Source: DATARN01 sp036264135 (lineage in GTDB: Bacteria > Actinomycetota > Acidimicrobiia > Acidimicrobiales > Palsa-688). From it: a stretch of DNA of 64,000 bases. Position 1 is the stretch's first letter, and every line of letters begins with the position of its first letter. Where the stretch lies: NCBI GenBank assembly GCA_036264135.1, contig DATARN010000064.1, positions 62,001 to 126,000 of the forward strand, given 5' to 3'. The notes beneath the pieces were generated by a model. The model did no database searches and was not told the DNA's origin. It was given only the letters and a program-made list of their open reading frames with translations. The position numbers and the translations under genes were made by a program. Below are positions 28,016-37,095 of this stretch, piece after piece.

Positions 28016-29697
28016 CCTCTTCCGCTCCTCCCCGCACCGCCACCGCCACCATCGCCGGGAAAACCGCTTGGTGGCGAAGCGCGGTGATCTACCAGGTGTA
28101 CATCCGCAGCTTCGCCGACGGCAATGGCGACGGCCTCGGTGACATCGCCGGCGTGCGGGCCAAGCTCGACTACCTGGCCGACTTGGGTGTGGACGCCATC
28201 TGGATCAACCCGTGGTACCCCTCCCCCATGGCCGACGCCGGCTACGACGTGGCCGACTACCGCGACGTCGACCCCCGCTTCGGGACCCTGGCGGAGGCCG
28301 AGGCGCTACTCACCGAGGCGCACCAGCACGGCCTGCGGGTCCTGCTCGATATCGTCCCTAACCACACCTCCGACCGGCACCCCTGGTTCCAGGCGGCGCT
28401 GCGGGCCGGACCGGGCTCGCCGGAGCGGGCCCGCTACCACTTCCGCCCGGGGCGAGGCGTGGCGGGCGACGAACCGCCCAACAACTGGCTGTCGGTCTTC
28501 GGCGGCCCGGCGTGGGCCCGGGTCATGGAGTCCGACGGGCGCCCCGGCGAGTGGTACCTGCACCTGTTCGCCCCCGAGCAACCCGATCTCAACTGGGACA
28601 ACCCCGACGTGGCCGCCGACTTCGAGACGACGCTGCGTTTCTGGTTCGACCGCGGCGTCGACGGGTTCCGCATCGACGTCGCCAACTCCCTCGTCAAGCA
28701 GGCGGGCCTGCCCGACCTCGCCGTGGCCGACGCACGGGACCGACGCCACCCCCATCCCCACTGGGACCGCGACGAGGTCCACGACATCTTCCGGCGCTGG
28801 CGGCGGATCGCCGATTCCTACCCCGACCCTCGCGTCTTCGTGGCCGAGGCGTGGGTCGAATACCCCGACCGTCTGGCCCGCTACGTACGGTCCGACGAGT
28901 TGCACACCGCCTTCAACTTCGACTTCCTGCAGGCGCCATGGAACGCCGCCGCCATGCGGGCGTCGATCGACCGGACGCTGGCCGAGCACGCCGGCGTGGG
29001 CGCCCCGCCGACATGGGTCCTTTCCAACCACGACGTGGCCCGCCACCTCTCCCGACTGGCCCGGCCGCAGACGGCATCGCACTACCGCTCCCTCGACGAC
29101 CTGCTCGGCCAGCCGGCCGACTACGTGGTCGGCGCCCGCCGAGCCCGGGCCGCCACCCTCTTCATGCTGGCCCTTCCCGGCGGCGCCTACGTGTACCAGG
29201 GCGAAGAGCTCGGTCTTCCGGAGGTCGAAGACCTCCCGGCCGAAGTGCTCGACGACCCCACCTGGACGCGGTCCGGTCACGCCCAACGGGGCCGTGACGG
29301 CGCCCGGGTCCCCATTCCCTGGTCGGGCTCCGAAGCGCCGTTCGGGTTCAGTCCTCCCGGGGCCCACGCCGCGCCTTGGCTACCCCAGCCCTCGACCTGG
29401 CGGGAGCACACCGTGGCGTCGCTCGAACAGGATCCCGGCTCTATCCTCCACCTCTACCGCGAGGCCCTCGAACAGCGCCACCAGCATCCCGCCCTCGGCG
29501 ACGGCACCATGCGCTGGCTGGATGCGCCCGAGGGCATCCTGCTGTTCGCCCGGGATCCCGGCTTTATCGGGATCGTGAACGTGTCGGGGGCGCCGTTCCC
29601 CCTGCCCGACGGGATATCGGTGATCCTGAGCAGCGGGCCGCTCACCGAGGACGGCGCCGTCCCCGCCGACACCACCGTCTGGTTGGCCACGAGCTAA
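28012..29697 (+). CDS. GH13 alpha-glucosidase-type glycosidase
   Basis: A 561-residue cytoplasmic alpha-amylase-superfamily enzyme that would hydrolyse the imported alpha-glucoside. Conserved regions are intact: DIVPNH (about 113-118), GFRIDVA with nucleophile Asp at about 222, VAEAW with acid/base Glu about 279, and SNHD (about 338-341). QVYIRSFADGNGDG near the N-terminus places it with oligo-1,6-glucosidase/alpha-glucosidase rather than secreted amylase, and there is no signal peptide. The GTG at 28012 overlaps the previous stop (GTGA). It is the last operon gene; its stop overlaps the convergent GNAT stop by 4 bases. Confidence 0.92.
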   Translation: MTSSAPPRTATATIAGKTAWWRSAVIYQVYIRSFADGNGDGLGDIAGVRAKLDYLADLGVDAIWINPWYPSPMADAGYDVADYRDVDPRFGTLAEAEALLTEAHQHGLRVLLDIVPNHTSDRHPWFQAALRAGPGSPERARYHFRPGRGVAGDEPPNNWLSVFGGPAWARVMESDGRPGEWYLHLFAPEQPDLNWDNPDVAADFETTLRFWFDRGVDGFRIDVANSLVKQAGLPDLAVADARDRRHPHPHWDRDEVHDIFRRWRRIADSYPDPRVFVAEAWVEYPDRLARYVRSDELHTAFNFDFLQAPWNAAAMRASIDRTLAEHAGVGAPPTWVLSNHDVARHLSRLARPQTASHYRSLDDLLGQPADYVVGARRARAATLFMLALPGGAYVYQGEELGLPEVEDLPAEVLDDPTWTRSGHAQRGRDGARVPIPWSGSEAPFGFSPPGAHAAPWLPQPSTWREHTVASLEQDPGSILHLYREALEQRHQHPALGDGTMRWLDAPEGILLFARDPGFIGIVNVSGAPFPLPDGISVILSSGPLTEDGAVPADTTVWLATS

Positions 29698-30212
29698 CCC
29701 GAGGCGTCGGGCAACGCCAGCCGGAAGGCGATCAGGGTCAGGTCGGGCACGGGGCGCCAGTCCCGTTCGGGCACGCGGACGAACCCGTTGCGCCGGTAGA
29801 GGTGGTGGGCGGCAGACATCGACGGTGTGGAGTGCAGAAAGACGGCGTCGAAGTCGTTGCCCGGCGTCACCCGCTGGAGCACGGCGTCCAAAAGGCGCTG
29901 ACCGATGCCCTGCCCCTGCCGGGAGGGGGCGACAGCCATCATTCGGATCTGGCACTCCCCCTCCTGCACCTCTTCGGCCAACGGCGAGTGGGGGTCGGTG
30001 ACCAGGGTCGTGCACCCCACCACGTCGCCGCCTTCCACCGCGACGTACACCTCGGCGCGCGCCGAGCGACCGGCGACGTCGAAGAGTTCCTCGGCGTAGC
30101 CACCGGTCATGTGGGCGCCGGGTATGGCCTCGAAGGCGGCCACCACCAAACGCCCCGCCGCCTCCGCCTCCTCCCGGCGAACCAGCCGGACCACGAGCGT
30201 GTCGCCTGCCAC
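29694..30212 (-). CDS. GNAT family N-acetyltransferase
   Basis: A 172-residue acetyltransferase of the GCN5 fold. The acetyl-CoA loop reads VAPSRQGQGIGQRLLDAV, followed by FLHSTPSMSAAHHLYRRNGFVR, the usual last strand-helix. I choose GTG 30212; the frame is open far upstream (through the opposite-strand genes), but that part is antisense. The substrate is unknown. Confidence 0.82.
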   Translation of the reverse strand: MAGDTLVVRLVRREEAEAAGRLVVAAFEAIPGAHMTGGYAEELFDVAGRSARAEVYVAVEGGDVVGCTTLVTDPHSPLAEEVQEGECQIRMMAVAPSRQGQGIGQRLLDAVLQRVTPGNDFDAVFLHSTPSMSAAHHLYRRNGFVRVPERDWRPVPDLTLIAFRLALPDASG

Positions 30213-30248
30213 GACGACATCCTGCCAGCCGGCCGTTCCAGTCGGCCG

Positions 30249-30254
30249 TAGTGT
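30249..30254 (+). promoter_or_regulatory. -10 box of the DUF2630 gene (leaderless)
   Basis: TAGTGT, 6 bases before GTG 30261. Confidence 0.4.
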
Positions 30255-30260
30255 AAGGCC

Positions 30261-30503
30261 GTGAACGACGACGACATCAGGCAGAGCATCGACCGGCTGG
30301 TGGCCGAGGAGCGCGAGCTGCGAACCCAGCATCAACTGGAACCCCTCGAGGAGGAGGGCGAGGCCCGGCTTCGCCAGATCGAGGAAGCGCTGGACCAGTG
30401 CTGGGACCTGCTGCGACAACGGCGGGCCAAGCGCGAGTTCGGTCTCGACCCCGACGACGTCGAAGTTCGAGAGACCAGCGTCGTCGAGCGGTACCGGCAG
30501 TAG
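30261..30503 (+). CDS. DUF2630 family protein
   Basis: An 80-residue, highly charged helical protein with the family start DDIRQSIDRLVAEERELR and the typical CWDLLRQRRAKREFG. Function is unknown; the family is confined largely to actinobacteria. The start is fixed by the promoter. The LOG-family gene begins 9 bases after its stop, so the two are co-transcribed. Confidence 0.8.
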   Translation: MNDDDIRQSIDRLVAEERELRTQHQLEPLEEEGEARLRQIEEALDQCWDLLRQRRAKREFGLDPDDVEVRETSVVERYRQ

Positions 30504-30512
30504 GCCGCGCCC

Positions 30513-31106
30513 ATTCCGCGACCTCTCACTCACGTCTGCGTCTACGCGGGGTCGTCGGTCGGCCGCGACCCCGCGTACCAGCGCGCCGCGGCCGAACTCG
30601 GCCGGCGGTTGGCCGACGACGGCTTGACGCTGGTCTACGGCGGCGGCGCCGTCGGCTTGATGGGCGTCACGGCCGACGCTGCCCTGGAAGCGGGGGGCAA
30701 CGTCATCGGCGTCATACCCAAGGGCCTCTTCCGCCGCGAGATCGGCCATACCGGCCTGACGGAGCTCATCGAGGTGGGCTCCATGCACGAGCGCAAGCAG
30801 AAGATGTTCGAGCTCTCCGACGCCTTCGTCGCCCTCCCCGGTGGCCTGGGCACCCTCGAGGAGCTGACCGAGATGGCGACCTGGGCCCAGCTCGGCATCC
30901 ACGACAAGCCCATCGTCACCCTCGACGTCGCCGGCTTCTGGGAGCCGTTCCATGCCCTTCTGGGCGCGGCCGTTGATCGCGGGTTCATGATCGGCGAAAA
31001 CCTGAAGCTGATCGCCAACGTGGAGACGGTGGACGAGGTCGTCCCCACCCTCCGGGCCTATGAGATCCCGTACACCGACAAGTGGCTCGACCTGGAGCAG
31101 GCCTGA
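30513..31106 (+). CDS. LOG family protein (TIGR00730), probable AUU start
   Basis: Members hydrolyse nucleoside 5'-monophosphates to base and ribose phosphate; in plants and some actinobacteria they release cytokinins. Motifs are HVCVYAGSS (first Rossmann strand), VYGGGAVGLMG and the catalytic PGGLGTLEELTE. No ATG, GTG, TTG or CTG lies in frame between the TAG that ends the DUF2630 gene (30501-30503) and the first strand; the first canonical start (TTG 30609) would delete that strand and half the fold. ATT at 30513 yields 197 residues starting MPRPLTHVCVYAGSS, a normal family N-terminus. Confidence 0.8.
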   Translation: MPRPLTHVCVYAGSSVGRDPAYQRAAAELGRRLADDGLTLVYGGGAVGLMGVTADAALEAGGNVIGVIPKGLFRREIGHTGLTELIEVGSMHERKQKMFELSDAFVALPGGLGTLEELTEMATWAQLGIHDKPIVTLDVAGFWEPFHALLGAAVDRGFMIGENLKLIANVETVDEVVPTLRAYEIPYTDKWLDLEQA

Positions 31107-31125
31107 CCGATTCCCGACGCGGGAT

Positions 31126-32637
31126 TCAGGCGGCCGGCGGCCGCCGGATCATCGGCCCGTCCACTGGGCATCCGGTCGGCGTCGCCTGGAGGGGCCGACA
31201 CCGGGTCCCGCCCGCCGTCGGGGCGGTGGCTCCCTCGTCGGTGCCGACGGGCAACGGGTTGCGGATCCCCAAGAAGGCCAGGACCCCGCCGGCGAACGTG
31301 CCGGCGGCGGCGTACACCAGGGCGGCGTGAAAGCCGCGGGAGAAGGCGGCCGGGTGACGGTAGTCGGCCCCTTTCAGTCCGGCCAGCGCCGGCAGAAGGG
31401 CGACGGCTAGGAGGCCGGCGGCGCGGGCGACGGCGTTGTTGACCCCCGAGGCCACGCCGGCGTAACGCTGGTCGGCCGCGGCCATCACGGTGGCGGTGAG
31501 CGGGGCGACGGTCAGGGCCAACCCGAGCCCGAACACCACGACGGCCGGCAGGGTGACGGTGGCGTAGTGGCTGCCTGGTGAAATCCACCGCATCAACAGC
31601 AGGCCCACCGTCACGATCATGGGACCCACCGTCATCGGGATACGCGGCCCGATGCGCTGGGCCAGGGCGCCGGCGCGCGACGAGAACAGCAGCATAATCA
31701 CCGTCACCGGAAACAGCGCCGCCCCCGCGGCCACCGGCGAGTAGTGCAGCGCCTGCTGCAGATCCACCGCCAGCAGGAACAGCGCCCCGCTCAGGGCGGC
31801 GTACACAAAGAACGTCGCCAGGTTGGCGGCGGTGAACTGGCGGGACGAGAAGATGCCGACGGGCAGCATCGGGTGCGGGCTGCGCCGTTCGACCAGCACG
31901 AAGGCGGCCAGGGCGGCGACGCCGACCACTCCGGTGGCCGCCACCACCGGGCCCTGCCCGGGCGTGGTGCTCTCGATAAGGGCGTAGGTCGAGCTGGCCA
32001 GACCCACCACGACCAGCGCGGCACCCGACAGGTCGAGGTGGCGGTCGGCCGGCGGGTCGCTGGACTCAGGCACGTGGCGCGACGCCCACAAGACCACCGC
32101 CGCCAACGGCAGGTTCAGCAGGAAGATCAGGCGCCACGACACCGCCGACACCAGCCAGCCGCCGGCGAAGGGTCCAATGGCGGTGGCGATGCCGCCCAGG
32201 CCCGACCACGCCCCGATGGCCCGACCCCGGTCGGAGGCGGCGAAGCTCGACTCGATGATCGCCAGGCTCCCTGGCACCAGCAGCGCCCCGCCGATGCCCT
32301 GCAGCGCCCGGGCCGCGATGAGCATCGGCAGGTTGACGGCCACCCCTGAGAGCAGCGATGCCACGCTGAACCACACCACGCCGGTGACGAATACCCGCCG
32401 GCGGCCGAACAGGTCGCCCAGTGACCCCCCGAGCAGGATGAGGGCGGCCAGAGTGATCAGGTACCCGGTGATCACCCATTGAAGTCCCGACACCCCGGCG
32501 CCGAAGTCCCGGCCGATGGTGGGCAGGGCCACATTGACCACCGTGGCATCGAGGCCGGCGATCCCGGAGCCGACGATCGTGGCCACCAAAACCCACCGAG
32601 CGGCGGGTGTGCCGTAGCGGACAGGTTCGTCGGCCAT
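31126..32637 (-). CDS. MFS exporter, 14-TM EmrB/QacA type
   Basis: A 503-residue proton-driven exporter, second of its type in the window. It has about 14 membrane segments, GGSLGDLFGRRRVFV between TM2 and TM3, and GPFAGGWLV in the TM5 antiporter motif. ATG 32637 is chosen because the family N-terminus (ARWVLVATIVGSGIAGLD) follows within 15 residues; upstream frame extending to 32841 is not conserved. TAACAC lies 7 bases before the ATG, a weak leaderless promoter. It is divergent from the STAND-like gene, 90 bases away. Confidence 0.88.
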   Translation of the reverse strand: MADEPVRYGTPAARWVLVATIVGSGIAGLDATVVNVALPTIGRDFGAGVSGLQWVITGYLITLAALILLGGSLGDLFGRRRVFVTGVVWFSVASLLSGVAVNLPMLIAARALQGIGGALLVPGSLAIIESSFAASDRGRAIGAWSGLGGIATAIGPFAGGWLVSAVSWRLIFLLNLPLAAVVLWASRHVPESSDPPADRHLDLSGAALVVVGLASSTYALIESTTPGQGPVVAATGVVGVAALAAFVLVERRSPHPMLPVGIFSSRQFTAANLATFFVYAALSGALFLLAVDLQQALHYSPVAAGAALFPVTVIMLLFSSRAGALAQRIGPRIPMTVGPMIVTVGLLLMRWISPGSHYATVTLPAVVVFGLGLALTVAPLTATVMAAADQRYAGVASGVNNAVARAAGLLAVALLPALAGLKGADYRHPAAFSRGFHAALVYAAAGTFAGGVLAFLGIRNPLPVGTDEGATAPTAGGTRCRPLQATPTGCPVDGPMIRRPPAA

Positions 32638-32715
32638 GTCCTGAGTGTTACCGATTCCACGTCCGGGCGTCGCCGTCCTCCCCCACCCCGGGGCTGCGGT
32701 TGCCGCCGCCCCACG

Positions 32716-32721
32716 TAGGCT
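32716..32721 (+). promoter_or_regulatory. -10 box of the STAND-like gene (leaderless)
   Basis: TAGGCT, 6 bases before GTG 32728. Confidence 0.4.
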
Positions 32722-32727
32722 GCGCCC

Positions 32728-34593
32728 GTGCTGGACGGCTGGTTCTCGGTCACCCCCTCCCGCCTCGAAGAACAGCGGCGGCACCTGAGCTCCGAGGATC
32801 GGCGACGCTTCTTCGACGGCCGCGCACCGGGGTGGTGCCACGCCCTGGCGCCCGAGTCGGAGATCCCTCGCCGCCCGATGGTGGCCGAGGCCCTGGCCAA
32901 GCTACGCCCGCCGGCAGGCAGCAGGCAGGCGTTGGTCCTGCTGGTCGGGCCCGACGGCCAGGGCAAGACCACCGCCCTGCTGCAGGTGGCGGCGGCGCTG
33001 GCGACCGAGGGACGGCGGGTGCTGATGCGCTCACCCGGCGGCCGCCTCGACCCCAAGGCGGTTCTGGCCCTGCCCGCCGACGCCCCGTGGGTCCTCGTCA
33101 GCGACTCCGCCGACGAGGTCGCCGGCTCGGTCCGCGAGGCCGTCGAGGCGGTCTTCGCCGCCGACCGCCACGACATGCACTGGCTGCTCAGCGCCCGAGA
33201 CGTCGATTGGAAATCCCGGTTCATGGAGAACAGCCGCACGGTGGAACCGCCCTGGGAGCGGTACGCCGATCTCTGGCCGGCGCTCGGCAACCGGGTCGTC
33301 GGGATGGCGGTCTCGCCGCACGAAGCGGCCGCGGTGGTCGGCGCCTGGCAGGCCGCCGGCGGCCTCGGGGCCCTCGGTGCCTCGGGGGACATCGCCGCCG
33401 AGGCCCGGGCCGATGCCGTCGTGGAGCGGTCCTCCAAGAAGATCGGACTGTCCGACGCCACCCTGCTCGGCGCGTCGCTGGATCTCCGTTACGGCGCTAC
33501 GGGAATCGGGTCCCTGCTGGAGGAGAGCCTCGGCCGGCTGGGCGGCGACCCCGCCGCCGAGGCGTTCCTGTTCGCCGCCGCCGCCTCAGTGGCGGGCGTC
33601 GACGGGGTGGACCTGCTGGTGCTGGCCGACCTGGTCGGTGTCGACCGGAAGGCGGGAGACGGATTGCGGGAGCGCCTCGCCGACGCCGGGCTGGCCGGCG
33701 GTAGCGGCGGCGCCCTGCGGCCCCGCCATCCCGCCCTGGCCCGGGCGGCGGTACAACGCCTGGATGCCGCGGCGCTGGAGGACCGCTACCGCCGGCTGAT
33801 ACGAGGCACGGCGGCTACCGGCAACGACGTCAAGGCGTTGGCGACCGGAGGGGCGGTCATGACCTGTGCTCCCCTGCTGGCCGACAAGCTCGAAATGCTG
33901 GGCGTCGACCCCACCGTCGCCCGCCAGGTTGCCTGCGCCGCGGCCGACGAGGCCGAGGCCGCCCTGCCGGAGTTCCTGCTGTTCACGGTGGCCCGGGCCC
34001 GGACCTACCGAGACGGCGGGCGGCCCGATGAGAGTCGGGCGGTCCTTCGCGACCGGATACCCGACGCCACGGGCACGCGCGACTGGGACATGGCGGGTCG
34101 GGCCTTCCTGCACGAGTTGAGCGTTCACGAGGCCGACGTGGGGCAGCTGCCGGAAGCGGTGATCTTGGCGGGATTGGCCTTGGCCGACGCCGACGGATTG
34201 GGTCAGGTCACCATGGCCGACGCCAAGTTGGCGCTGCTGTCGCTGGGCCAGGCGTGCCGCCAATGGGCCAGCGCAGATGGCGCCGACTTGTACCGGCGCC
34301 AATTGCGCTCATGCCACCACCTCGGTGAGAAGGTGACACCGAAGTGGGATCAGAAAGCCCGCTTCCAGTTCCATACCTTCGAGGTGGCCGCCAATGAGTA
34401 CGCGATACCGAAGACGACGGCGGCCGATGCACTGATGTGGCTCGCGGACACCGTCAAAACGGCGAAAGAATTGGTGATAGATGCCGAGGTCGGCGAGCTG
34501 GCCTCCCGGTTGGTCCCCGAGACTGCTCCGCTCGGATTTTCCCACGTTGAGTACACCATCGGCCTGGGCCGTCTGCCCTGGGCCAACGAGTGA
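32728..34593 (+). CDS. orphan STAND-like P-loop ATPase
   Basis: A 621-residue protein. Residues 29-60 (FFDGRAPGWCHALAPESEIP...) resemble the segment that precedes the P-loop in novel-STAND NTPases of defence proteins. Walker A is GPDGQGKTT (74-82), a Walker-B-like strand WVLVSDSADE lies at 121-130, and an Arg-finger/sensor-like LLSARDVDWKSR at about 153-164. Winged-helix and helical-repeat sequence fills the rest. There is no separate effector domain at the N-terminus, and no nuclease, Sir2 or TIR gene adjacent. A role in defence or signalling is inference from the fold; the partner, if any, is unknown. Confidence 0.6.
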   Translation: MLDGWFSVTPSRLEEQRRHLSSEDRRRFFDGRAPGWCHALAPESEIPRRPMVAEALAKLRPPAGSRQALVLLVGPDGQGKTTALLQVAAALATEGRRVLMRSPGGRLDPKAVLALPADAPWVLVSDSADEVAGSVREAVEAVFAADRHDMHWLLSARDVDWKSRFMENSRTVEPPWERYADLWPALGNRVVGMAVSPHEAAAVVGAWQAAGGLGALGASGDIAAEARADAVVERSSKKIGLSDATLLGASLDLRYGATGIGSLLEESLGRLGGDPAAEAFLFAAAASVAGVDGVDLLVLADLVGVDRKAGDGLRERLADAGLAGGSGGALRPRHPALARAAVQRLDAAALEDRYRRLIRGTAATGNDVKALATGGAVMTCAPLLADKLEMLGVDPTVARQVACAAADEAEAALPEFLLFTVARARTYRDGGRPDESRAVLRDRIPDATGTRDWDMAGRAFLHELSVHEADVGQLPEAVILAGLALADADGLGQVTMADAKLALLSLGQACRQWASADGADLYRRQLRSCHHLGEKVTPKWDQKARFQFHTFEVAANEYAIPKTTAADALMWLADTVKTAKELVIDAEVGELASRLVPETAPLGFSHVEYTIGLGRLPWANE

Positions 34594-34675
34594 GTGGTCG
34601 AGAGTGACACCGATGTAACACCAAGTGTTCGCATTCCCGTTAACTGGCGTGCTCCTAGCCGTCATTTCGAGCCTT

Positions 34676-34681
34676 TACGGT
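34676..34681 (+). promoter_or_regulatory. -10 box of the first GT4 gene (leaderless)
   Basis: TACGGT, 8 bases before ATG 34690. The 96-base gap upstream is AT-richer than the average and otherwise holds nothing I recognise. Confidence 0.45.
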
Positions 34682-34689
34682 GATCGGTA

Positions 34690-35811
34690 ATGCGCGTGGC
34701 GATCGTCGCCGAGTGCTTTTTGCCGGAGGTCAATGGAGTTACAAACTCCGTCCTCCGGATACTTGAGCATCTCGAGCGCAGAGGCCATCAGGCCATGGTG
34801 ATCGCCCCCGGATGTGGGCCTGACCATTACCTGTCAACTCCGGTAGAACGGGTACCCGGATTTTCCCTCCCGCTCTATCGCTCTCTTTCGGTCGGTATCC
34901 CTACCGGCCAGGTGCTGAACCAGCTCGAGGGTTTCAGCCCTGACGTTGTCCATCTGGCGGCTCCCACGGTGCTCGGCGCCGCCGGCGCCCGGGCCGCCCG
35001 CCTGCTCGGCCTACCCATCGTCGCCGTGTACCAGACCGATCTCGCCGGCTTCGTCCGCCGGTACGGTCTGGCCCCTGCCGCCCCGGCAGTGTGGGCGTGG
35101 TTGTCGTGGGTGCACCGCCAGGCGGACCTCACCCTGGCGCCATCCACCCCGGCCGCCTGGGAACTGCGCGCCCACGGCGTGCCCCGGGTGGCGTGCTGGG
35201 CCAGAGGCGTGGACCTGGAACGCTTCCACCCCCAGCACCGCAACGCCATGCTGCACCGGCGGCTGGCGCCGGAAGGCGAGGTGGTCGTCGGCTACGTCGG
35301 CCGCTTGGCGAGGGAGAAGCAACTCCACCTCCTTTCCCACCTGCGGGGCCTCCCCGGCGTCCGCCTCGTGGTGGTCGGCGACGGTCCGGCCCGTGCCGAC
35401 CTCCAGCGGGCCCTGCCCGGGGTCACGTTTCTGGGCTTCCAGACCGGCGCCGCCTTGTCGCAGTCCATCGCGTCACTCGACGTCTTCGTCCATACCGGCG
35501 TGGACGAGACGTTCTGCCAGTCCATTCAGGAGGCGCTGGCGTCAGGGGTGCCGGTGGTGGCGCCCGCCAGCGGCGGACCCCTCGACCTGGTGCGCCATGG
35601 CGACAACGGCTGGCTGTATCCCGCCGCCAAGCCCGAGTTGCTCCGGGGCGCGGTGGAAACGCTGGCGCTGGACTCGACCCTGCGCCGCACCATGGCGGGC
35701 CGGGCCCGGCCGTCGGTGGAGCGGCGTACCTGGGAGACCCTCGGGGACGAACTCCTCGGTCATTACGAACGGCTCACCGGCAAGGGCAGCCGGACCCGAC
35801 GGGTGGCCTGA
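34690..35811 (+). CDS. GT4 glycosyltransferase (MgtA/PimB-like)
   Basis: A 373-residue retaining glycosyltransferase of the GT-B fold, similar in layout to actinobacterial alpha-mannosyltransferases acting on glycolipids. The N-lobe starts VAIVAECFLPEVNGVTNSV; the C-lobe has VGYVGRLAREKQLHLL and the donor-site DVFVHTGVDETFCQSIQEALASG with the E-x7-E-like pair. The next gene follows after 2 bases. Mannolipid synthesis is the likely context. Confidence 0.85.
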   Translation: MRVAIVAECFLPEVNGVTNSVLRILEHLERRGHQAMVIAPGCGPDHYLSTPVERVPGFSLPLYRSLSVGIPTGQVLNQLEGFSPDVVHLAAPTVLGAAGARAARLLGLPIVAVYQTDLAGFVRRYGLAPAAPAVWAWLSWVHRQADLTLAPSTPAAWELRAHGVPRVACWARGVDLERFHPQHRNAMLHRRLAPEGEVVVGYVGRLAREKQLHLLSHLRGLPGVRLVVVGDGPARADLQRALPGVTFLGFQTGAALSQSIASLDVFVHTGVDETFCQSIQEALASGVPVVAPASGGPLDLVRHGDNGWLYPAAKPELLRGAVETLALDSTLRRTMAGRARPSVERRTWETLGDELLGHYERLTGKGSRTRRVA

Positions 35812-35813
35812 GC

Positions 35814-37070
35814 GTGGCGGCCAACCCGGGCCCCGCCCCCCAGGCGGCACGGATCGCCCAGGTGGCCAACTTCTACGGACCCCAGTCCGGCGGCCTGCGG
35901 ACGACGGTCGACATGTTGGGTCGGGGCTATGTGGCGGCTGGTTTCGAGCGGGTGCTCATCGTGCCGGGCGAGCGTGACGCCGACGAGTCGACTTCCGCCG
36001 GCCGGCGGATCACCCTGCGGGCACCATTGGTGCCCGGAGGAGGCGGATACCGTTTCCTGCCGGACTGGCGGCGAGTGGCGCGGGTGCTGGACGACCTCGG
36101 CGTCGACCGCCTCGAGGTCTCCGACAAGCTGACCCTCTGGCCATTGGGCCCCTGGGCGACCCGGCGGGACATTCCGGCCGTGCTGCTGTCCCATGAGCGC
36201 CTCGACGCCATCTTGGCGCCCCGGCTGCCGGGATGGGCCTCCGGTTCCCTGCTGGCGAGTGGCGCCGACCGTTGCAATCGGCGCCTGGCGGATGCCTTCC
36301 CCACCGTGGTCGCGGCCTCGTCCTTCTCCTGCGAGGAGTGGTACCGGGTCGGGGCGGACAACGTGGTGCGGGTACCGCTCGGCGTGGACCTGGCAACGTT
36401 CCGGCCCCATCTGGCGCCGGTGGGGGCGACTTGGGACGGCGGCTCATGGCGCGGTCAGGCCGGCGAGCGCCCGAACCGGGGGGCCACGAACGGGTCGGTC
36501 GCCACCCGGCCCCTTTTTCCCGCCAAACGAGTCGCCGACCTGGTGTGCGTGGGGCGGCTCTCCAAAGAGAAGCGGCCCGACCTGGCCATCGGCACTCTTC
36601 GGGAGCTCCGCGACGCCGGCGTCCCCGCCCGTCTCACCATGGTCGGCGCCGGCCCCGAAGCGGCCCGTCTGGCCGCCCTGGCCGCCGGCCTGCCGGTGCA
36701 GTTCACCGGTCACCTCACCAACCGCCTCGCCGTCGCCGGCCTCCTCGCCCAAGCCGACGCCGTGCTGGCCCCCTGCCCCGTCGAGGCGTTCGGGCTGTCG
36801 GTGCTCGAGGCGCTGGCCTGCGGCACACCAGTCGTCACCCCCAACCGGGGGGCGGCATGCGAACTGCTGACCACCGGGTGCGGCGCCGCCGCGGCGCCCC
36901 GGGCCTCCGCCCTGGCCGCGGCCGTGGCGACGGTGCTCGGCTGGCGTCGGGCCTCGACCCGGCTGGCGACGCGCCGGCGCGCCGAGCAGTACCCGTGGGA
37001 CGCCACCGTCGCCGCCATGCTGGCGGCGCATCGGTTGGGCTCGCCGGCGGCGGTGGCGGAATGCGGCTGA
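35814..37070 (+). CDS. GT4 glycosyltransferase
   Basis: A 418-residue GT-B glycosyltransferase: IAQVANFYGPQSGGLRTTVDML at the N-lobe, VCVGRLSKEKRPDLAI, and CPVEAFGLSVLEALACGTPVV with the conserved EAFGLxxLEAxA donor-binding motif. An unconserved loop of about 35 residues (WDGGSWRGQAGERPNRG region) joins the lobes. GTG 35814 is two bases after the previous stop, so both enzymes are likely translated together and may add consecutive sugars. Confidence 0.85.
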   Translation: MAANPGPAPQAARIAQVANFYGPQSGGLRTTVDMLGRGYVAAGFERVLIVPGERDADESTSAGRRITLRAPLVPGGGGYRFLPDWRRVARVLDDLGVDRLEVSDKLTLWPLGPWATRRDIPAVLLSHERLDAILAPRLPGWASGSLLASGADRCNRRLADAFPTVVAASSFSCEEWYRVGADNVVRVPLGVDLATFRPHLAPVGATWDGGSWRGQAGERPNRGATNGSVATRPLFPAKRVADLVCVGRLSKEKRPDLAIGTLRELRDAGVPARLTMVGAGPEAARLAALAAGLPVQFTGHLTNRLAVAGLLAQADAVLAPCPVEAFGLSVLEALACGTPVVTPNRGAACELLTTGCGAAAAPRASALAAAVATVLGWRRASTRLATRRRAEQYPWDATVAAMLAAHRLGSPAAVAECG

Positions 37071-37095
37071 TCCCGACTCTCCCGGAGGTGGCGCG

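Noticed and set aside
30213..30953. Upstream extension of the GNAT gene at 29694-30212
   Set aside because: The extension is antisense to the DUF2630 and LOG genes and carries no GNAT sequence.
31107..31125. Terminator between the LOG gene and the second exporter
   Set aside because: TCCCG-ACG-CGGGA is only a 5-bp stem with mismatched flanks and no T-run.
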